A model generated the notes under the pieces. It was not told where the DNA came from and ran no database searches. It worked only from the letters and a program-made list of their open reading frames with translations. Shown here piece after piece: positions 10,184-21,669 of a stretch of 64,000 nucleotides of DNA. How positions within the stretch are numbered: position 1 is the stretch's first letter; each line of letters begins with the position of its first letter. Source of the DNA: Erinaceus europaeus (taxonomy: Eukaryota; Chordata; Mammalia; Eulipotyphla; Erinaceidae); NCBI RefSeq assembly GCF_950295315.1, contig NC_080166.1, positions 103,261,693 to 103,325,692 on the forward strand. Direction: 5' to 3'. Made by a program: the position numbers and the translations under genes.

Positions 10184-10580
10184 TGTTGGTATGCTTCTGG
10201 ATTCTGCTTGTGAAGCCTTCTGTTTTTATCATCACATTTGTGTTGCTTGTGATGTGTTCTGTTTGCATGTCCACTGTTGGCTGGGCACCACCGTGCCTCC
10301 AGGATATTGATTTGACCCTTGCTCCCCCTGCCTCTGGGACATTTGATTTAGTCCTTGCTGGTTCATGCTTTTTCCTTCTCCCTGCCCTCTATCATACGTA
10401 CTTCCTTTGTTCCTGACTCTTCCACGTCAAGAGGGAGGTAGTAGAAAGGCAGGACAGAATTGTGTTGTGAATAGGTTGTTGGACTGCATCCCCGCTTATG
10501 AATAAAGATTGAACTGTGTTCTCAGCACATCCATGAGTCCCTGGTCGTCTCTGTCTCCCGCCTGTGAAGCTAATCCGGCA
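10184..10580 (+). mobile_element. Solo LTR 3 (6-bp TSD ACTAGT)
   Basis: This TG...CA element of 397 bp is flanked by ACTAGT at 10178-10183 and 10581-10586. It starts TGTTGGTATGC and ends with the same U5 block as LTRs 1 and 2, with AATAAAG near 10501. The U3 is different, and after the shared CCTCCAGG block (about 10292-10299) it lacks the tRNA-Gly half. It interrupts antisense L1 ORF2. Confidence 0.85.
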
Positions 10581-13500
10581 ACTAGTGATTGGCTTGGTAA
10601 GGTTATCTATTTCCTCTTGTGTCAAGGTTGGTAGTGGGTATCACTATAGGAATATGTCCATTTATTCTAAGTTGTCAAATTTGATTCCATACAGGTGTCC
10701 ATAATATTCTTGCATAATCTTTTGAATCTCTACCTCATCTGTTGTAATATCTCCTCTTTATTTTTGAGTGATTACAACATAGAATTCTCTCTCTTTCTCT
10801 CGGTGAATGTAGCTAGTGGCTTATCTATTTTATTTATCCTTTCGAAGAACCAACTATTGGTTTCATTAATCTTCCTAGTGGTCTTCTTGTTTTCTATTGC
10901 ATTAATTTTGGCTCTGATTTTGACTATTTCCTGTCTCCTGCTGACTGTTGGTTCTTTTTGTTGCTCCACTACTAGTTGATTGAGGTGTGTTGTTAGGTGA
11001 TTTACTAGTAATTTGTCCTCTTTATTAATGTGGGCCTGTATTTCTGTGAACTTCCCTCTCAGCACTGCTTTTGCTGCATCCCATAGGGTCCAGTAACTGG
11101 TTTCTTAATTTACATTGGTATCAAGATAATTCTTAATTTAATTTTGATCTCTTCAATGACCCATTTATTGTTAAGCAGCATATTGCTTAGTCTCCAGGCT
11201 TGGGGGAAATTTCTTTTCCTTTTTTGGCTGATTTCTAGTTTCATGCCTTCATGGTCTGAGAGGATGAATTTTATAATATTAATATTTACATATCTGTTTA
11301 GACTGTCTTTGTGGCCTAGCATATGATCAATCCTTGTAAATTATCCATGTGTACTTGATAAGAATGTGTATTCATTACTTTTGGGGTGGAAAGTTCTCTA
11401 TATATCTATTAGGTCCATTTCATGTATGGTTTCATTTAAGTCCACTATTTCTCTATTGATTTTTTGTCCAGATGTTCTCTCTCTTGCTGTGAGTGGTGTG
11501 TTGAAATCTCCTATTATTATTGTGTTGCTATCAATGTCTCCCTTGTATTCAGTGTTTGTTTTATATATTTGGGTGCTCCTTAGTTGGGGGCATATATATT
11601 AATGATGCTCATATCTTCTTGTTGGATTGAACCATTAACCATTATGTAATGTCTTTCTCTACCTTTGATTACTTTCTTTTCCTGAAAGTCTATTTTACCA
11701 GAGAATAGGATAGCTGTCCCTGCCCTTTTTTATAAGTTATTAGCTTGGAACATCTTGCTCCAACTTCTAATATTCAATTTTCGTTTGTCTTTTCTTTGGA
11801 TGTGTGTTTCCTGAAGACATATAATGGATGGATCCTATTCTTTAATCCATTTAGCTACTGAGTATTTTAAGAGGTGAATTTAGGGCATTAATATTTAAGG
11901 TGATTATTGATATATGTAGTTTACTTATGCCCATTCTAATTTTTGTTTTAAGGAACCCTTCTGCACTGCTGGTGGGAATGTAAACTGGCCCAACTTCTGT
12001 GGAGAGCAGTCTGGAGAACTCTCACAAGGCTAGACATGGACCTTCCATATGACCCAGTAATCCCTCTCCTGGGGATATACCCCAAGGACAACACCCAACT
12101 AGAAAGATATGTGTACACCTATGTTCATAGCAGCACAATTCATAATAGCTAAAACCTGGAAGCAACCCATGTGCCCAACAACAGATGAGTGGCTGCAAAA
12201 GCTTTAGTATATATACACAATGGAATACTATGAAGCTTTGAAAAACAATGAATACACCTTCTCTGACCCATCTTGGATAGAGCTAGAAGGAATTATGTCA
12301 GGTGAGCTAAGTCAGAAACATAAAAACGAGTATGGGATAATCCCACTCATAAACAGAAGTTGAGAAAAAGCAACAGAAAGGGAAACTCAAATCAGGATTT
12401 GACTAAATTTGGAGCAAAACACTAAAGTAAAAACCCTGTGTTGATGTTTAAGGTGGATATTCAGCTTCATGGGGCTGGGGTTGGGGGTGGGACACAGTCT
12501 TCCGGTGGTGGGAATGTTGTTTATGGACACTCCTATTAATTTGTAGTCATATAAATCACTATTTAATATGAGAGGGGAAAACTGATTGTATGTCTCGAAC
12601 TTTTTAATACATAGGCTGGTTGTATGATATATTGACTCTCTTAAAACCTTAGACTAGGGAGAATACAAGCAACCAGCAACCGGTGGCACAGATAATACAA
12701 ATTATTATACAAATAATATCAAAGGACAAATTATTATTTTGTGTATGATACAGAAAATCCTAACAAAGGGATTTTTCAAAGTTAAACTAATTGCCAAATA
12801 ATGTGATTATAGCAATAACTATCTATTGCCTTCTTAAACCCAAAGACTACAGGAACATCCTGCTTCCTCTATAGAGTTTATATATCCATAGTCATGGAAC
12901 CTCTAGGGTGGGGTACACTTTCCTGTGTGCTTCTCTCAATTCATACCAAATGATAGTGTATCCGCCTTATCAACCTAATCCATGCAACAAGTAGCATCCC
13001 AGCATGCTTCACTTCAGACTGTGTCCAGAGAAGTCAGGCGTGGAATGTCAACCCTTCACCTTCATTACTTGGGTTAGACATTTCCTTTCATAGGATTCTC
13101 TAATTCCATTCCAGATGGTTCACTTCCTAACAAAGTCACAAAACCTAAATAAAGAACAGGTCCTGTGAGATAGAGCATATGTTCACATGTATCCATAAAT
13201 TAGGGCAAAATATATACCTGAAAGCAAAAGTACATAATAGTCTGCAGTGAGTCAGTATAACATTCATAATGAAATAGTGTCTACTTAGACTCAGATATCC
13301 TCCTCACCTACTTCTTATTACAGTTCTCTCACTGACTCCAAAGCTAACCTTAGCAAAGCAAGGACTACAAAAGCTGAATAAGGGCAAGAGACTGGCATAC
13401 TTTAAGGATGACTCTTTAGTCATTCTCAGGCCACCCCATCAGCTGGGGCCCTAGTCTGGGAGTTCTGAGATTCCCAGACAGACATGATGGGCCTAGACCT

Positions 13501-14447
13501 CAAAGAAATCCCTCTCTCCAGTGTTACCAGTCATCTCTATAAGGAACAACAACATGCTCCCCCACAGGACATCAACTTGGATCAGCAAAGGTTGAGAATG
13601 TTCCATCCTCTGAAGGGAGGATGGACAACATACTCTATGATACACCTAAGGAAGATGGGTTGATATTGGGGCAGCTTGGAATGTTCCTACTCATGACTAC
13701 AGAATGTGAGCTCAGATCTACAGGGATACAGAGATCACATAGGCTCCTAAGCTGAAGATGGACCCTGGATCACATCAAATCGATAGGGTTTACAGTCAAC
13801 AATATTTATATCCTTTTCCCGTATTAGGGACAAACTCTCTTCCCTGATCCAGCTTTCTGGTCCTTTTTCCAGCCATGACATTGTCTCCCCAGACAATAAC
13901 TTGGATCCACCTGCATATCAGATTTCAGGCTCAGGGGAAAAAAAAAAGAAAAAACAAAACAAACACACAAACAAAAACCTAGTATAGCCACAGGCCCTTT
14001 GGAATATAACTAAAATATGCCTGCTACCAATCTACAAAATGGAGACCCCCCCAACTCTTCATCTACATGAATCCAGCCTTTAGATTTATGATTGAACAAC
14101 AATTTGTTTGGCTTTGTATATTATCTTTCTTTTTTACACCCAGGTTCCAGATGCTAGCATAATGACAACCAGACTTCCCCCGACAGACAACCCCAACAAT
14201 GTGTTCTGGACCTCTGCTTCCTCAGAGCCCCACCCTACTAGGGAAAGAGAGACAGGCTGGGAGTATGTATTGGCCTGTCAATGTCCATGTTCAGCAGGGA
14301 AGCAATTACAGAAACCAGACCTTCCATCTCCTGCATCCCACAATGACCTTGGGGCCATAGTCCCAGGGGGTTAAAGAACAGGAAAGCTATTAGGGGAGGG
14401 GATGGGATATGGAGTTCTGGTGGTGGAAATTGTGTGGCATTGTACCC

Positions 14448-14871
14448 TGTTGGTATGCTTCTAATTCTACTTCTAAAAACCTCTTCTGTTTCATTTGGTT
14501 TAATCCCCCCTGCTTAACACTGCATTCTATTTACATAACCACTGTATTCTATTTACATAACCACTGTTAACAAGCACCACCCTCCCTCCAGGGCATTGGT
14601 GGTTCAGTGGTAGAATTCTTGCCTGCTCCGCCCCCTCTCCTTGTCACACCCTGATTTTCACCAGTCACTTTTCTCTCCACCATCTCTACATCACATCCTG
14701 TTTACACCCTACTTGGCAAGTATATATAAAGACAGCATTGTGAGTTTTACTTTAGTTTAGCTTAGCTTGGCTTAGATTGTGCTGTGTCCTGCATGAATAA
14801 AGAGATACTGCTTATAGTTCAACCATGAGTCCTGGGTTGTCTGTCTCCCGTCAGTGAAGCTCAGCCCATCA
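14448..14871 (+). mobile_element. Solo LTR 2 (6-bp TSD GTACCC) carrying a tRNA-Gly 5' half
   Basis: This 424-bp LTR is flanked by GTACCC at 14442-14447 and 14872-14877. It is closely similar along its length to LTR 1, including a duplicated 'CTATTTACATAACCACT' block (about 14527-14565), the tRNA-Gly half, TATATAAAG (about 14724) and AATAAAG (about 14797). It is inserted a few bases from the 3' end of the L1. Confidence 0.88.
14593..14626 (+). repeat. tRNA-Gly(GCC) 5'-half-like segment inside LTR 2
   Basis: 34 bases match the 5' half of mammalian tRNA-Gly-GCC with a single C-to-T difference. The match begins at the tRNA first base and stops within the anticodon. The position that differs here is C in LTR 1, so the LTR family consensus would match at all 34 positions. 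The A-box (TGGTTCAGTGG) is intact; there is no B-box. Confidence 0.85.
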
Positions 14872-14939
14872 GTACCCCTCTTATCCTATGGTTTTATCAA
14901 TGTTTCCTTTCTATAAATATATAAAGAAGAAAAACTGAC

Positions 14940-16105
14940 TCTTATCCTTGTCTCCTATTACTGTTACCTTATATATACTACTTAAATTTTCTTTCAGTTT
15001 AAGAATTTAGTATCTAAGAAATAGGAAATATTTAATATTGAATAAATAGTAGACATTAATAGATGAGTCAAAAATTATAATTATTATCAGTATTAACTTC
15101 AGTATTACATAGAAACATGGCAGAACAGATGTTGAATAAAATTTAATGAATTGATAACTACATTTTTAAAAGGATTTTGCAGAGGGAGAGCACAAAATGA
15201 AACATGAACTAAACATGATGTATTGCACCAAAGCAAAGGACTCTGGGGCTGGGTGGGAGGAGGTGGATAGGGAGAAATCCCTGGGGGCCTATTATATAAT
15301 GAAATTGTATGCACATGTCAGTGATTATGCTGTAAAGCATTAACCCCCTCAATAAAAAAAAAAAAAGAAAAAAATTTGAACAAAATATATTCTTTGAGAT
15401 CTTGTTCATGTTGGTATCAATTTATATGTCTTATATTCATTTACATTTATTAGTATTAACTTTATGTCCTTTTATATGAATGAGTGCTTTTATGAGTCTT
15501 TTAGGATTTTCAAAGAACCATTTTCTTCTATATTTTCAGGATGTGTATACTGTCCTGGATACTGTACATTTCAGCATCTTCTTGAAAATAGTACTTAGGT
15601 ACTTTTTAGACTTATGAATAAAAAACACATGAAAGTTTATAAAATAATTTAGGAAATCAGACATGGGTTATTAAGCACAAGTTGTCTGATTCTAATATTA
15701 AATATAATGATGGTCTCCCTTAAATCAAATAATGCCCTATAAGATAATTCTTGTGTGTTTCCGCCTAGAGAACTTGTTGGTTTGCTATGTTTTACATATG
15801 TAATGTGTCAAATTAAAGAAAATTCACACAATGACTTTCCAAGACCCTATGAAAACTGATAAATGTATTTACATCACTATCTTTTTAGTAAATTTTTCAA
15901 AAAGCATAACATTTATGTCATTTTTCATGATCAACACCATTATTCTTTGAATAAACCAAGTCTCATAAAACCTGGATCTGCAACTTCAAAATATGTTCAA
16001 AATTTTAGAACATATTTTCTAAAATATTAGAGGTATCAGAATACAGAAATATCAAAGGAATTGCGCAGTGATGCTTTCTCCTGTATTCCTATAAATTCCT
16101 CATAT
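14940..16105. other. Mostly unique AT-rich sequence
   Basis: No gene recognised. 15200-15370 resembles an old L1 3' end in sense orientation (ends in AATAAAAAAAAAAAA), too diverged for firm placement. Confidence 0.4.
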
Positions 16106-16109
16106 AAGT

Positions 16110-16240
16110 CAAGGGGGGTGTCACAGTTTAAACAAAACAACTTTCTTGCTGGATGCTTCAAGGTCCCAGGTTCAGTCCTCTGTACCACCATAAGCCAGAG
16201 CTGAGGACTGTGTGAGAAAACCAACAAATAAACAAACAAG
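16110..16240 (+). repeat. Hedgehog SINE, third subfamily
   Basis: Sense copy with the diagnostic block AAGGTCCCAGGTTCAGTCC (B-box-like) followed by ACCACCATAAGCCAGAGCTGAG and an A-rich tail. Confidence 0.7.
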
Positions 16241-16599
16241 CCTCATACATTTTAGACATTGATTCTAATTTAAGTTTGTGCTAGGAATTAATTCTTGGAT
16301 ATTAAATTTCGTGAAGGTAACATACAAAAATAAAGTTGGAAGGTAAGAAGACATAGAATTATGGCTATTTGCATATGAGAGAAAATGTCTGGAGCACATT
16401 GTAGCTATGTAAAAACACCTCTGTATAATCAAAAGAAATAAATACAGAGCTATTTATACAGTATTGTCAATTAATATCTCAACCTCTCCTCTATCCATAA
16501 TATCTCTTACACTTAACAAATAGATGTTAAATAAATAATCATTTTCTGGAAAGTTGACATGTTTGGCAAATTATTATAAAAAATATTATAAAATGGAAA

Positions 16600-16755
16600 C
16601 AAATCTTTCTTATCTGGTTCAAGCCCACGGTCCCCACCTGAAGGGGAGACATTAACTTGCATAAGTAAAGTACTACAGGTGTCTTTCTTCCTCCCTATCT
16701 TCCCCTCTGCTTTCAATTCCTCTCTATCCTATTAAATAAGATAAAAAATTACAAA
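16600..16755 (+). repeat. Old SINE fragment
   Basis: GGTTCAAGCCCACGGTCCCCACCTG, then TCTTTCTTCCTCCCTATCTTCCCCTCTG and an A-rich end match the SINE head and body order, but diverged and 5'-truncated. Confidence 0.55.
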
Positions 16756-16929
16756 GTAAAATAAAGACTAAATACTTCATTTTAAAAAATGTCAAATTTA
16801 TTTGCTATAATACAGAATCAACAAGACACTTTGGTATACTTATCAGAGAAAAGTACAATAAATGATATAGTTTGATCTCCTTCAATATGTTAAGAGTGAT
16901 AAAAACAATTAGGTGAAATAAAACCAACT

Positions 16930-17350
16930 TTAACGTTTTTATCATTTTATTGGAGAGTTAATGGCTTACAATATAGTTGTTGACACATGTGTAAAGTTTC
17001 TCATACCACCATGAAAGCAAAACACTCTCACTCTCAATTTAAGTACTTTTCTATGATCCTATGCCAGGACCCCAAACCACACCACCTCCAGCGGCTTCCC
17101 TTCCCTCCTTCACCAGATTCCTTTGCGTTGATGCAATATATCAAACCCAGTCCAAGATTTACTTTGAGTTTCCTTTTCTGTTTTTACTTATTAAATTCTG
17201 TTTACAAGTGAGGTAATCCTGTATTCACCCTGCATTCACCCTTCTCATCTTGGCTTAACTCACTTATATGATTCTTTAAGCTCTGTCAAAGATGGGGTGA
17301 AGGAGATGGCTGCATTATTTTAACATTTGAGTAGTATGCTTTTGAGTATA
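16930..17350 (-). mobile_element. Old L1 3' fragment
   Basis: On the plus strand this reads as an antisense L1 3' UTR and ORF2 end, with 'CTTATATGATTCTTTAAGCTCTGTCAAAGATGGGG' as the degenerate equivalent of the target seen at 3340-3370. No intact frame. Confidence 0.6.
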
Positions 17351-17359
17351 TATGCAACT

Positions 17360-19346
17360 TTTTTTTTTTAATGAAGTGAAAATCTCCATTTTCCTTGAAG
17401 GAAAAATAATTAGACAAATGGAGCAGAAAACAAAGAACACCTTTTTAGGATAAAGAATAAAATAATAGAAAAATATCTATATAACTACATCTAGATGTTT
17501 GGAGTCACACAGCTAAACTTGTTTGGAATAAAAAGGCTAGAGCTGACTTGGTATTTGGTTCTTGGTAGACCAAATTTATTGCATTTCTAGTCAATTTATA
17601 AAGATGTAAAAGGTTGGTGTGCTGACATGGCACCCCAGGCAGGAACAACTCTATCTTACATCTACAAACTTATTTCAATAGTTAAAAAAGTATGAATTTG
17701 ACTGTGATTTCAGCTTAATTTACGGTCAGATCTGAATTTATTCTGTATGCTAGATAACTTTGAAATGAACTACTTAATCTTGAAAAGTATCTAGGTTTAA
17801 ACATATTTTGAAATGCATATGAATAAAATACATATATGAATATATAGTTAAAATATTCTTTATTTTTTAATGAGAGATCAGAACACTGTTCAGTTCTGGC
17901 CTATGGCAGTGTGGTGCATTGAACCTGTGACCCAAGAGGCTCAGAATAAAAGTCTTGCATAAGCTGTCTCCCCAGAATTAATATATAAGTTTACATAACA
18001 TATTTTACAGGGAATAATTATTTTATTGTTTTATACATATATACATATATATGTACACTATATATTTATCTATATGAAAGTAATTGATTCAGTTAGATGA
18101 ATAGCATTTTCTTCATTTGAAAATCTGGCCACACAGATGTAACCTCCAGTGTCCAAAAATGTGGTTAGTTCCATGGGCAGTCAAGAGTAAAGGAAGCAAA
18201 AAGAAATCTGATCATTTAACTCCCATGTTTTCCTCTTTTGGCCTATTTAGATTTCTATTAGCTCATTCAACCTCCTCAGAAGTTATCAGTAAGCTAAGTA
18301 GAAACAGGAATTTTTAACTGCTGGATTCAGTTTATATGTTCTTGTTGGAGCACTTCAAAGCTTCGTTAGGAAAATATGAACTGAAGCTAAATATTCAATA
18401 CCTCTTCAGACATTAGGGTAAAATAGCCTATACTCAATTTGACAGAGCCAGAATAATAAGTTCAGATGCTCATTTTCTTAAGACTTTATAAAAATTAAAT
18501 GACACCAAGGTGTAAAAACAGATGCTGATCAATGGAGACATACTTTAAAAAAAAATTGTATTACCATTTTGATAAAACAGCTGTAAAAAACCTTGTCAAC
18601 CTTAGCAATAAATATAAAAAGTCAGGCCCCTCTTCAACTCACTTAGTATAAGAAATAGCTGCACATATATTTAGCAGATTTAAATATCTGTAAAAGAGCA
18701 GCTATGTTCCAAATTTATTAACTGTACTGATTAATTGGAAAAGGAATTGAACTCTGTTTTCAGGTTTACATTATTCACAAGAAATCTAGGATCAATATTC
18801 TATACTAAAAGGAAAAATAGGGAGAAAAGTGAATACCACCATGCTATACAGCCTGAGAAAGGGAAACAAGTTTGTTACTTTTATTCAATTTTTCTGTTCC
18901 CTAGTCTTATTATTTAACTCAATAACTCAGTAGATTAATTAAAAGGCAAAGTGCATCTATCTGAAATCAAGGAATTGCAGCTAAGGAAGAACAAATGCCT
19001 ACCAAATTCTGTATTATGCCAGGTAGGGGAGTTACAAAGCAAAATTCACTGTAAACTGACTTTTTAGACATTCAAAAACAGCAATAAGAACATATGTAGT
19101 GAGGATGGTATAGTACCTGGATATGTAGATATACTCCCTAAAATGTATGATTTGATAAGTGGATTATTTCAAGGTCAGATCAATCAAGGTATTTTCACTG
19201 CCTTATCACTCTCTTAAGTACCCAGAAGAATGAAATTGAATCTGGCTCAGAATTAAGGTTTCTACAGAACGACCTTGCTACAAAAGAGCACTATCTCTAT
19301 GGCATGACAAACATCTATTTAAGTGGCATTTGTTTTATAAACAATG
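17360..19346. other. Largely unique sequence with one SINE
   Basis: Apart from the SINE at 17858-17974, nothing is recognised. AT-rich, with a short TATATACATATATATG tract near 18033-18050. No plausible exon was seen. Confidence 0.5.
17858..17974 (-). repeat. Hedgehog SINE, third subfamily
   Basis: Antisense of the block ending AGAGCTGAACAGTG: plus strand reads GAACACTGTTCAGTTCTGGCCTATGGCAGTG and runs to GCTGTCTCCCC. Confidence 0.7.
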
Positions 19347-19357
19347 AGCAGTGTTCC

Positions 19358-21119
19358 GGTTATCTTGTCCATCTCCAAAACTCTCTCCCTTTACACTGTC
19401 TGAACTGGAAGAAGCTTTGAAGAGGGTTAAACCAGGAACAGCTGCTGGCTATGATAACATCACCCCAGAACTCATTCTTAACCTGGGTCCCACGGCAAAG
19501 AAGTGGCTCGCTTCACTCCTGTCCCACATCTTGGAATCTGAGTCTCTGCCCAAAGTTTGGCGTCTTGCGAAGATTATAGCGGTTTTGAAACCAAAGAAAG
19601 ACCCAACACTGGCCGCCAGCTATAGACCAATTTCTCTCCTCTCCGTGTGTTACAAAATCCTTGAGAGGCTGCTTCTGTCACGTATTTCTCCTCTTACAGA
19701 GAAATTCCTATCACCCACCCAAGCTGGTTTCCGCCCAGGAAGATCTACCTGCGAACAAGCCCTGGCCCCCTCAACTTACATTGAAAATGGATTCCAGAAG
19801 AATTTAAAGACGGCTGCTATCTTTGTTGATCTCACAGCAGCCTATGACACAGTCTGGCACTGTGGTCTCCTAGTCAAGATCTCAAGATGCCTGCCTCCAT
19901 GGGTGGCCAACACTATATCGTTTCTTCTACAAAACAGAAGATTCCGGGTGCATCTGGGTGACAAGTCTAGCAGATGGAGACTTGTCTCAAGTGGCCTCCC
20001 CCAGGGCTCTGTTCTGGCTCCTACGCTATTTAATATTTACATCAATGACCTCCCAGAAACTTCTTCAAGCAAGTTCATCTACGCCGATGACATCTGCTGT
20101 GCAACTCAGGCATCCAAGTTTGACATCCTCGAGGAAACACTCATGAAAGACATGTCTCTGATATCTGATTACTATAAAAAATGGCGACTAATCCCCTGGC
20201 ACTGCAAAAACGGTATCATCTGTTTTCCATCTACACCATGCCTCGGCCTCGTGTGAGCTTAATGTGCAGCTTGGCGATACGAGAATCCGGCATGAAGCCC
20301 AGCCAGTCTATCTTGGCGTTACTCTCGATCGTACTCTGTCATTTCACGAACATCTCATAAAAACTGCAGCAAAGGTGGGTGCGAGGAATCACATCATTGC
20401 AAGACTGGCCAGCTCCTCATGGGGCGCGAGCGCTTCCACACTACGATCATCATCTCTGGCATTATGCTATTCCACTGCAGAATACTGTGCCCCAGTATGG
20501 TTCCGTAGCCCCCATGTCCACTTGGTCGATTCCAAATTATATTCCTCCATGAGGATAATTTCTGGAACCATCTGTTCCACCCCGGTTCCATGGCTGCCAG
20601 TTCTTAGCAACATCGCCCCGCCAGATATTCGTCGAGATGCGGCATCATCTAAGTTCATTTCCCACGTCTATGCTCGACCGGACCTGCCAATATATGCGGA
20701 TATCTTCATCTACCCTGTCCAACGCTTGACGTCTCGTCACCCAATCTGGTCTCCTATGCCTACACTGAACTTCTCTGTTCCAGTCTCTTGGAAACAGAGT
20801 TGGCAGTCAGCTGAGGTAAAGAACAAACACCTCATCACAGACCCCTGCAAGCGTCAACCCGGCTTTGACCTAGCACGTTATGATTGGGCCCTCCTCAATC
20901 GCTATCGAACAGGCCATGGCCTGGCCGGTGCGCTGCTATGTTCCATCGCTGGGGAGCCAGAGACGACCCGAACTGCCCCTGCGGCTACAGACAGACTATG
21001 ACCCACATAGTCAACGACTGCCACCTCTCCAGATTCAAAGGAGGTCTCAAAACTTTACATCAGGCTCAACCTGACGCTGTTGACTGGCTACGGAAGAAGG
21101 GCAAACGCTAGAAGAAGAA
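19358..21119 (+). mobile_element. Jockey-like non-LTR retrotransposon, 5'-truncated
   Basis: A 1.76-kb insertion bounded by perfect 11-bp duplications AGCAGTGTTCC (19347-19357 and 21120-21130). It encodes a reverse transcriptase and the region after it, then stops at TAG and an (AAG)n tail with no 3' UTR. The local GC content is clearly higher than the AT-rich surroundings. The RT is unlike mammalian L1 (compare ORF2 at 44953-45510) and unlike BovB/RTE; it resembles jockey-superfamily elements of arthropods and other invertebrates. A second copy lies at 34284-34950. Endonuclease and 5' end are missing through truncation, so full element structure must be inferred from its SINE partner. Confidence 0.85.
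19360..21111 (+). pseudogene. Jockey-like LINE reverse transcriptase, broken ORF
   Basis: The RT domain is well kept in frame 1 (19360-20190). Motif A includes FVDLTAAYDTVWH (D at 19828-19830), motif B GLPQGSVLAPTLFNIYINDL (from about 19993), and the catalytic YADD is at 20080-20091. A frameshift at about 20190-20215 moves the protein to frame 2, which carries the thumb and downstream region (VQLGDTRI..., YLGVTLDRTL, AEYCAPVW, FDLARYDW). A 5-bp insertion near 20920, absent from the copy at 34284-34950, returns it to frame 1 for a Cys-rich end (CPC, then TMTHIVNDC, a CCHC-like pattern) and the final QPDAVDWLRKKGKR before TAG at 21109. Not functional as it stands. Confidence 0.85.
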
Positions 21120-21317
21120 AGCAGTGTTCCATTTACTATATGAGTCTCCTTCCTCTCTCATTGAGGCCTCTATCCCATTCCTTAGCTCACTATATGTACA
21201 ACGTTTTTCTTCATTGAACTTGAATATATGGCTCTGTGGATTTCCCATATGTAGGCACTTTAATGTAACTTAATTTGTTTTTGTTTTCTCCTAAATAATC
21301 TGTGATGGTAATTATTA

Positions 21318-21450
21318 TTTTTTCCCCTTTAAAGCCTGAGCACTGTTCATCTCTGGCTTATGGTGATGTGGGGGGTGGGGGTTGAACTGGGACTTGGGAA
21401 CCTCAGGCAAGAGAGTCTCTTTGCATAACCATTATGCTATCTACCCCCCA
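21318..21450 (-). repeat. Hedgehog SINE, third subfamily
   Basis: Antisense copy: plus strand reads GCCTGAGCACTGTTCATCTCTGGCTTATGG...GCATAACCATTATGCTATCTACCCCCC. Confidence 0.75.
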
Positions 21451-21487
21451 CCATGGTAATTTGATTATCATGCTAACATGAGAACAA

Positions 21488-21490
<3 letters not shown>

Positions 21491-21546
<56 letters not shown>
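21491..21546. repeat. (GT)n microsatellite
   Basis: About 28 nearly uninterrupted GT units. The reverse-strand open frame across it is a simple-repeat artefact. Confidence 0.98.
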
Positions 21547-21547
<1 letters not shown>

Positions 21548-21669
21548 TGGACTTTCCTCTCCTCACCAATAACACCTAGAGGTATAGTGTTAAAGAGCTG
21601 AATAAAGTTAAGAGAAATCTCAAAGAACAAAATTATCACCTTCAAAATCCTAGTCATCCAAGGACTTAC

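Larger units (their letters stand above)
9595..14935 (+). mobile_element. Twin-primed (5'-inverted) L1 with two nested LTRs
   Basis: 9595-11945 reads as antisense L1 ORF2: RT part near 9759-9998 ('[19 protein letters not shown]'), middle at 10772-11065, endonuclease-side sequence to 11940. At about 11945 the orientation flips to sense ORF2 C-terminus (11950-12360), followed by about 2.1 kb of 3' UTR to an A-rich end near 14935. Antisense 5' part plus sense 3' part is the structure left by twin priming. LTR 3 (10184-10580) sits in the inverted part and LTR 2 (14448-14871) near the 3' end. All frames are interrupted. Confidence 0.8.

Noticed and set aside
14593..14626. A functional tRNA-Gly gene
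   Set aside because: Only the 5' half is present; no anticodon stem 3' strand, T-arm or B-box follows.
19358..21119. BovB/RTE element, known in other mammals by transfer
   Set aside because: RT motifs and C-terminal zinc-knuckle region do not follow BovB; the AYDTVWH and WGAS...AEYCAPVW patterns are jockey-like.
21403..21657. Reverse-strand ORF with poly-His/Thr
   Set aside because: Translation of a (GT)n microsatellite.
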